From Holophagales bacterium (GTDB lineage Bacteria; Acidobacteriota; Thermoanaerobaculia; UBA5066), in contig JADJVF010000001.1 of the NCBI GenBank assembly GCA_016716705.1, positions 245,886-309,885 of the forward strand: a stretch of DNA of 64,000 bases. The letters run 5' to 3'. The stretch's first letter is position 1; each line of letters begins with the position of its first letter. The position numbers and the translations under genes are program-made. Of the stretch, positions 59,585-64,000 are shown one piece after another. The notes beneath the pieces are model-generated. The model did no database searches, was not told the DNA's origin, and worked only from the letters and a program-made list of their open reading frames with translations.

Positions 59585-59613
59585 ATACTCCGCTTCTTTT
59601 CTGGGCGGAGTAT
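59585..59613. promoter_or_regulatory. 9-bp inverted repeat before the kinase gene (possible operator)
   Basis: ATACTCCGC (59585-59593) and GCGGAGTAT (59605-59613) are perfect inverted copies around an 11-nt loop, 6 nt before the kinase start. No T-tract is present on the kinase side, so an operator or RNA hairpin in the leader is more likely than a terminator. Confidence 0.5.
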
Positions 59614-59740
59614 CTCAGGATTCTTCGGCAGGCCGCGACGCAGGGTTCCTTTCGACGAGGTCGATTTGTCGACACCTGCAAGAAGCCGAACGCCAGGACG
59701 CCGCTCACACCGGTCCGTCTGCCCGACGGTCCCCCGGCCG

Positions 59741-59746
59741 TAGAAT
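59741..59746 (+). promoter_or_regulatory. TAGAAT -10 element, leaderless PEP-mutase-family gene
   Basis: TAGAAT ends 7 nt before ATG 59754 without a ribosome site; it decides that start. Confidence 0.5.
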
Positions 59747-59753
59747 CAGGCGC

Positions 59754-60572
59754 ATGAACGCATTCGCGAGCCCGGACCGCGCGGCGGCGTTCCTGGCGAT
59801 GCATCGACCTGGCGCCGGGTTCATCCTGCCGAATGCCTGGGACGGCGGCTCGGCACGGATCCTGGAACAGGCCGGGTTCGCCGCGATCGCCACCACCAGC
59901 GCCGGGATCGCCTTCAGCCGTGGTGCCGCCGACGGCACCATGGAAGGGCCCGAGATGCTCGACTGCATCGCGCGGATCGTGTCGGCTGTGGCGTGCCCGG
60001 TGAGCGCCGACCTGGAGTCCGGGTACGGCGCGACCGCCGACCACGTTGCCGCAACGGTCGCCGCTGCGGTCGAGCTCGGGGTGGTCGGAGGCAATCTGGA
60101 GGACGTGACCCAGCCTGGAGAACTGCTCCCGGTCGAGGCTGCCTGCGAACGTCTCGAGGCCGCGCGGAGCGCCGCACCGGCCGGTTCGTTCGTGCTGAAC
60201 GCGCGCACCGACGCCTACATGATCCGGCACCCGGACGCCTTCGCCGAGACGGTGCGCCGGGCCGAGCGCTACCTGGCTGCCGGAGCCGACTGCATCTTCG
60301 TTCCCGGTGTCTCCGCTGCCGAGGAGATCGGCAGGCTGACCGCCGCGATCGGCGCGCCGGTGAACGTCGTGGCCGGGCTGGTCGAGCCGGTGCTGGACGC
60401 CGCCACCCTTCGCTCGCTGGGCGTCGCCAGGATCAGCGTCGGCGGCACCCTCGCCCGCGCCGTCCTCACCCTGGTCGAGCAGGCCGCTCGGGAGATGGCC
60501 GATCACGGCACCTTCGGATTCGCCCTGGGCGCCATCCCGTACGCCGTGTTGCAGCAGCGCTTCAGCCGATGA
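59754..60572 (+). CDS. Isocitrate lyase / PEP mutase family protein
   Basis: A 272-residue TIM-barrel enzyme of the PEP phosphonomutase-like group, which cleaves or rearranges C-C or C-P bonds in small 2-oxo acids. The metal-binding block is CPVSADLESGYGAT, with GVVGGNLED and FVLNARTDAYM downstream. No active-site Cys of the KKCGH isocitrate lyase type is present, so it is closer to oxaloacetate decarboxylase or uncharacterised members. The start is placed by TAGAAT 7 nt upstream. It stands alone, divergent from the kinase. Confidence 0.87.
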   Translation: MNAFASPDRAAAFLAMHRPGAGFILPNAWDGGSARILEQAGFAAIATTSAGIAFSRGAADGTMEGPEMLDCIARIVSAVACPVSADLESGYGATADHVAATVAAAVELGVVGGNLEDVTQPGELLPVEAACERLEAARSAAPAGSFVLNARTDAYMIRHPDAFAETVRRAERYLAAGADCIFVPGVSAAEEIGRLTAAIGAPVNVVAGLVEPVLDAATLRSLGVARISVGGTLARAVLTLVEQAAREMADHGTFGFALGAIPYAVLQQRFSR

Positions 60573-60723
60573 GCGGTCGTGCCAGGCACCGGTTCAGCCG
60601 CCCTGGAAACGAGGCGATTCGACCCTGTGCCTCGCCGCCTCGATGGCCCATCGAATCCGGTGAGCGGCGTCTGGCTTCGCCGTCCAGGGTCGGCCAGGCC
60701 CCAGTGCCAAGATCCCGGTTGAA

Positions 60724-61134
60724 ATGACGGCTTTCGCACTCGCATCCGTTCTCGCCTTCCTTTCGGGCCTGCACATCTACTGGGCCTTTGGAGGCCGTTG
60801 GGGGTGGGGCGCAGCCATTCCGCAGGTCGACGGGCGTCCGGCGTTCACCCCGTCTCGCCCCGCCACTCTCGTCGTCGCTCTCGGGCTCGCTGCGGCCGCC
60901 GTTCTCCCCCTCGTTCGGACCGGCGCGTTTCCCTTCCCGGTGCCACCGTGGCTGTCTCAGTGGTCGGCCGTCTTCCTGGCGTTCATCTTCTTCATTCGCG
61001 CTGTCGGCGACTTCCGGCTCGTCGGGTTCTTCAAGCGCGTGCGCGGCACTCCCTTCGCCATCTGGGACACACGCCTGTTCTCACCACTCTGTCTCCTTCT
61101 CGCAGCGGGCTTCGCCCGAGTCGCCGCCCTGTAG
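60724..61134 (+). CDS. DUF3995 membrane protein
   Basis: A 136-residue protein with four hydrophobic helices and the family-type sequence SGLHIYWAFGGRWGWGAAIP at the start and FKRVRGTPFAIWDTRLFSPL near the end. Function is unknown. The ATG has no clear ribosome site. The locus is isolated and looks accessory. Confidence 0.8.
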   Translation: MTAFALASVLAFLSGLHIYWAFGGRWGWGAAIPQVDGRPAFTPSRPATLVVALGLAAAAVLPLVRTGAFPFPVPPWLSQWSAVFLAFIFFIRAVGDFRLVGFFKRVRGTPFAIWDTRLFSPLCLLLAAGFARVAAL

Positions 61135-61300
61135 GTCATCAGCGTTGTCCCGTCTCTTCACACGCCACACGGTCCCAGCGCCATCTGCTGCCCACCGCCC
61201 CGGCACTCGGTCCGGGGGCCGAACCCCGGCATGCAGCGCACTCGCCGCGCTCGCCGCTGATGCCAGACGTTAGACCGCTGCCCCAACCTGCACTCAGATC

Positions 61301-61498
61301 ATGAATGAGTTCGCTGAGCACATCCGAGTCGCGCTTCTCGACGCAGCGCTGCGTGCCTATGAAGAGGCGGGCATTCGAGGCCTCTGCGCCGAGGGCCGTT
61401 GGGAAGCGGCCGTCGACGCCATGCGGTCTCTCGACCTCGAGCGATCGGCTGGGCGCCGCCAGGAACCACCCGCGGGTCCACTGGCAGAGCCACTCTGA
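61301..61498 (+). CDS. Small hypothetical protein (65 aa)
   Basis: A 65-residue frame that opens with amphipathic helices (MNEFAEHIRVALLDAALRAY, then EEAGIRGLCAEGRWEAAVDA). Its amino-acid balance is that of a real protein, unlike neighbouring noise frames, and I have an impression of similar small proteins elsewhere but cannot name a family. No ribosome site or promoter is obvious. The last 15 residues are Pro/Gly/Arg-rich and may be off-frame. Confidence 0.5.
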   Translation: MNEFAEHIRVALLDAALRAYEEAGIRGLCAEGRWEAAVDAMRSLDLERSAGRRQEPPAGPLAEPL

Positions 61499-61882
61499 TG
61501 GCCATGCGATCGCTCAGCTGGCTCCGAGAGAGCGTAGGGCCGGTTCCGAGAATCTCCTCGCTTCGGCGCCAGGTCAGAGCTTCCGCCGAGCCCCGTGATT
61601 CTTGCCGCGAGCTCCATGGGAGCGAGCGGTTGAAACGAACGCCGGCCCAAGGGTCGGCGTCTTGCGTTGGAAGGGCCGTATTCCGCAACGGGTTGCGAGG
61701 CAGCTGCTCGGGGCAGTCGACCCCGGCGACTCCGACCGGAAGTCGTCGATCGTCGGCGCGACGGCGCCGGGCGCTATCGGAACGGCGTTCTCGGGAGAGA
61801 CCGGGCGCGGGCGCAGAACTTGCGTCTCCGTCGATCGTGAGCGGTTGCTACGCAAGACACCGCTCACGGAGGAGATCGAACG
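61499..61882. other. Intergenic region, nothing recognised
   Basis: About 380 bases contain no frame with protein-like composition on either strand. The ribosome site of the caleosin gene (GGAGGAGA) is near its right end. Confidence 0.5.
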
Positions 61883-62602
61883 ATGGCGACTCGCAAGAAG
61901 ACGGGCGAGGTCAAGGGACGCGTGAAGAAGGCGAGGGGAGCCGTGAGCGGTGTCCCGGCGCGTTCCCCAGAGCACGTAAGGATTTCCAGCCCGCCCACGG
62001 CCCGGAGCGCCCCCATTTCGGGGTCCCGCACGGCTCTCCAGAAGCACGTCGACTTCTTCGACACGGACCACGACGGCAGGATCACCCTCTTCGAGACCTA
62101 CCAGGGCCTGCGGCGCCTCGGCCTCGGCGCCGCGCGATCGGCCGTCTTCGGTGGAGTCATCAACGCCGCACTCGGCCCGTCGACCTCGAGGGCTCCGAGC
62201 CTCACGGTCAACGCAACTCACATCAGCGCCGGCAGGCACGGAAGCGACACGGGCGTCTATGACGAGGAAGGGCACTTCGTGAAACGGAGCTTCGATCGGC
62301 TGTTCACCCGGTACGACGGGGACGAGGACGGGGCGCTCGGCCGCGAGGACCTCGCTCGTCTCTTCGAGGGAAGCCGGACCGACCTTCTCGGCCACCTCGG
62401 TTCCATGGCCGAGTTCGGGCTGCTGCTCAGCCTCGCGGGTGAAGACCGGAACGGCAGGAAGGTGCTCAGCCGCCAGCGCCTGCTGGAGTTCTACGACGGT
62501 TCGCTCTTCTACAAGCTCGCCGACGAGGTCGAGTCGCGGCGGGCGAACGCGCGAGCAAGCCTGTCCGGGGCGCTCCGGAGCAGTCTGGAGGAGCTCTACT
62601 GA
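61883..62602 (+). CDS. Bacterial caleosin-family protein (EF-hand, putative haem peroxygenase)
   Basis: A 239-residue protein matching caleosins, known as lipid-droplet calcium-binding haem peroxygenases of plants and fungi. The block TALQKHVDFFDTDHDGRITL holds a His (55) and a canonical EF-hand loop (Asp60 to Glu71), followed by ETYQGLRRLG. The second hallmark, GRHGSDTGVYDEEGHF, holds His119; these two His correspond to the haem ligands proposed for plant caleosins. The C-terminal half has LFTRYDGDEDGALGRED (a second acidic loop) and ends with DGSLFYKLADE as in the family. The usual hydrophobic proline-knot hairpin is short and degenerate, so membrane or droplet binding is doubtful. The N-terminus is Lys-rich. 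GGAGGAGA lies 8 nt before the ATG. Confidence 0.85.
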   Translation: MATRKKTGEVKGRVKKARGAVSGVPARSPEHVRISSPPTARSAPISGSRTALQKHVDFFDTDHDGRITLFETYQGLRRLGLGAARSAVFGGVINAALGPSTSRAPSLTVNATHISAGRHGSDTGVYDEEGHFVKRSFDRLFTRYDGDEDGALGREDLARLFEGSRTDLLGHLGSMAEFGLLLSLAGEDRNGRKVLSRQRLLEFYDGSLFYKLADEVESRRANARASLSGALRSSLEELY

Positions 62603-62614
62603 CGCTCCCCCTGG

Positions 62615-63262
62615 TCAGCGGTCCCGGTAGCGTTTCGCCGCCGCGAGGTCCTTCCGCAGCTCCTCGGCGTTGCGCCGCGGTCCGTAGCCGGGCGTGTCTC
62701 GCTGGATTCGCCAGCCCTCCCTGAGCGGGCCCGCGTCGACCGTGTCGAAGCCGAACGCGTCGAGCATCTCGGTGACGGTGGCCTTCGCGGAGGAGTCGTC
62801 GCCCGCGATGACCAGGGCGCGGCGGTTCGGCGTGCCCGCCGGCTGTCCGTGCGTCGTGAGCTCGGCGGCATAGATGTGGTTGAAGGCCTTGACCACCTTC
62901 GACTTCGGAAGGTGCGCCTGCAGGAGCTCCGACGTCGTCGTCGACTCGTCGTCGAGCTCGGGGATCTGGCCGTCGCGCTGTGGGTAATAGTTGTTCGTGT
63001 CGATGACCAGCTTGCCGGCCAGGGGCTCGACGGGCACGCTTCCGATGCTCTTGAGGGGAATCGTCACGACGACGATATCCCCCTCGTTCGCCGCCTCGGC
63101 CGTCGTGCCGGCGCGTGCCTGGGGGCCGAGTTCCTGCACGAGCGCCGCGAGCGTCTCGGGGCCCCGCGAGTTGCTGATCAGCACCCTGTAGCCGTGCGCC
63201 ACCGCGAGGCGCGCGACCTGGCTTCCGATGTGTCCCGCTCCGATGAGTCCGATCGTCTTCAT
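62615..63262 (-). CDS. NADPH-dependent F420 reductase-like (NADP-oxidoreductase, coenzyme F420-type) protein
   Basis: A 215-residue Rossmann-fold protein. It begins TIGLIGAGHIGSQVARLAVA and has NSRGPETLAALVQELG, VVVTIPLKSIGSVP and KLVIDTNNYYPQRDG, the pattern of F420-dependent NADP reductase-like proteins that mostly use NADPH with unknown substrates. The GxGxxG fold suits NAD(P). ATG 63262 is the first start that places the fold at the N-terminus. It converges on the caleosin gene with a 12-nt gap. Confidence 0.85.
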   Translation of the reverse strand: MKTIGLIGAGHIGSQVARLAVAHGYRVLISNSRGPETLAALVQELGPQARAGTTAEAANEGDIVVVTIPLKSIGSVPVEPLAGKLVIDTNNYYPQRDGQIPELDDESTTTSELLQAHLPKSKVVKAFNHIYAAELTTHGQPAGTPNRRALVIAGDDSSAKATVTEMLDAFGFDTVDAGPLREGWRIQRDTPGYGPRRNAEELRKDLAAAKRYRDR

Positions 63263-63419
63263 GAGCGAGATCGTGTCACAGGCGCCGGTCAGCGGAGAAT
63301 CGGCACAAGCAGCGATGGTGTCCGCGGTCCCTGCGATTTCGGCCGCCTTGATCCTGGGTGGCCGCCGAGTATCGTTGCGCCAGCTATCCCGGCAGGTCCC
63401 GGCGAAGAGGGTTATCGCC

Positions 63420-64000
63420 ATGTCTCAGAACCTCTTCCAGACGAACGACATCGTCGACCTGGGTGACGTCAGTTACGTGTATGCCGCTCCAGCGGCGCCT
63501 GCGGCGCCCGGGGGCGGATGGCAACACGGAGTGCAACCCGCCGCCGGCGTGGTTTCGGTCGGAAGCGCCGTGCGGATTGCCGCGCCATCCAACCGCGGGG
63601 GATGGGCGCCCGCGCGTCCGTATACGTGGCTGCCCTATGTGACGGGCAAGACCAACTTCGTCGCGCTGGGACCGAACCCCGTCTTGAGTGGGCCGTTTTC
63701 CGGCTGCTACATGATTGAGTACCAGCAGGCTGGCATACGCAAGATCTGCCATGTGGCGACGCCTGAGGCCAAGGCCACCTGGAACACTTTCGTGTTGGCT
63801 CCGACTGTCACCGTGCTCTGGGGCTTTCGGCCGAGCGATCAGGCCGCCCTTTCGGCCCCCTTGCCGGCTCCTGGAGGTACCGGAGACTGCGCGGCGTATG
63901 CGATCTTCGGTCTCATGACCGCCACGGAGATGTACGCACTGTTCTGCTACAAGCAGCAGGTCGCCAATACGGTCTCGAACAGCAGGTTTCGGATTGCGTC
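63420..64000 (+). CDS. Unknown protein running off the right edge (partial)
   Basis: The frame from ATG 63420 stays open to the window end, at least 193 residues, with GAAGAGGG 8-14 nt before the start. I do not recognise it. It has no signal peptide; an Ala/Pro/Gly hinge (APAAPAAPGGG, about 23-33) separates a short N-terminus from a Trp/Tyr-rich beta-type domain (RPYTWLPYVTGKTNFVALGP, GCYMIEYQQAGIRKICHV). Third-position A/T is more frequent than in the pilus or glm genes, which hints at different origin. It diverges from the reductase gene, 157 nt apart. Confidence 0.65.
   Translation, partial: MSQNLFQTNDIVDLGDVSYVYAAPAAPAAPGGGWQHGVQPAAGVVSVGSAVRIAAPSNRGGWAPARPYTWLPYVTGKTNFVALGPNPVLSGPFSGCYMIEYQQAGIRKICHVATPEAKATWNTFVLAPTVTVLWGFRPSDQAALSAPLPAPGGTGDCAAYAIFGLMTATEMYALFCYKQQVANTVSNSRFRIA

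Noticed and set aside
61264..61276. GTTAGAC heptamer resembling an integron attC core site
   Set aside because: Only one core-like heptamer was found and no matching RYYYAAC partner with a palindromic body, so no integron cassette is claimed despite the accessory character of the region.

Overview
The window is a very GC-rich (roughly 70%) bacterial chromosome segment. The type IV pilus core, futalosine-route menaquinone gene, Ser/Thr kinases with TPR tails and overall gene mix are most like Acidobacteriota, probably a metagenome or draft assembly. That placement is an inference from gene content; no rRNA is present. Gene density is high, stop/start overlaps of the GTGA and ATGA type are common, and GTG starts are very frequent.

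Layout. 1-7.2 kb: type IV pilus core pilB (left-truncated)-pilT-pilC, a hairpin, then the pilS-pilR two-component pair. 7.1-10.7 kb: a DUF192 lipoprotein and, on the minus strand, a DUF4388 protein, a FmdB-type zinc ribbon with a repetitive tail and a secreted Asp-box protein. 10.8-13.9 kb: a ketosynthase/methyltransferase/FAD-oxidoreductase cassette. 13.9-17.1 kb: a DinB-like protein with a broken reading frame and the NAD genes nadC-nadB. 17.1-17.9 kb: a gene-free repeat region with a 37-nt poly-G run. 17.9-23.1 kb (minus): OsmC, a nucleotidyltransferase/sugar-transferase fusion, a GT39-like glycosyltransferase, an unknown protein and a RsbW-like ATPase. 23.2-28 kb: truA, a secreted thioredoxin/TPR protein, a mqnD-like gene with a membrane partner, a 25-residue Lys/Ala peptide gene behind a long leader, and a PadR regulator. 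28-34.3 kb (minus): a TPR gene, glmU, glmS and a UvrD-type helicase. 34.4-41.4 kb: a CrtI-like oxidoreductase, a Nudix hydrolase, a hypothetical protein and a giant Asp-box/PKD protein broken by two frameshifts. 41.5-50.1 kb: a TPR protein, udk, an FHA-like coiled-coil membrane protein, a Ser/Thr kinase, a second PilT-like ATPase, tyrS, a TyrA-like dehydrogenase and gluQ. 50.3 kb: tRNA-Asn(GTT). 50.36-55.87 kb: about 5.5 kb of almost pure G/C homopolymer that I regard as a sequencing or assembly artefact; it destroys the tRNA 3' end and the C-terminus of a secreted hydrolase. 56.9-64 kb: a large Ser/Thr kinase-TPR receptor and an accessory-looking tail with a PEP-mutase-family enzyme, a DUF3995 membrane protein, a small ORF, a bacterial caleosin homologue, an F420/NADPH-reductase-like protein and an unknown gene running off the right edge.

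Two signals cut across the window. First, many transcription-unit starts have a TANNNT-type -10 hexamer 5-9 nt before a GTG/ATG/TTG start without a Shine-Dalgarno, which points to widespread leaderless transcription. Second, at least five single-base indels, several in C or G runs, break or garble otherwise good genes; together with the poly-G tracts they suggest consensus errors rather than true pseudogenes. No transposase, CRISPR array or prophage was seen.
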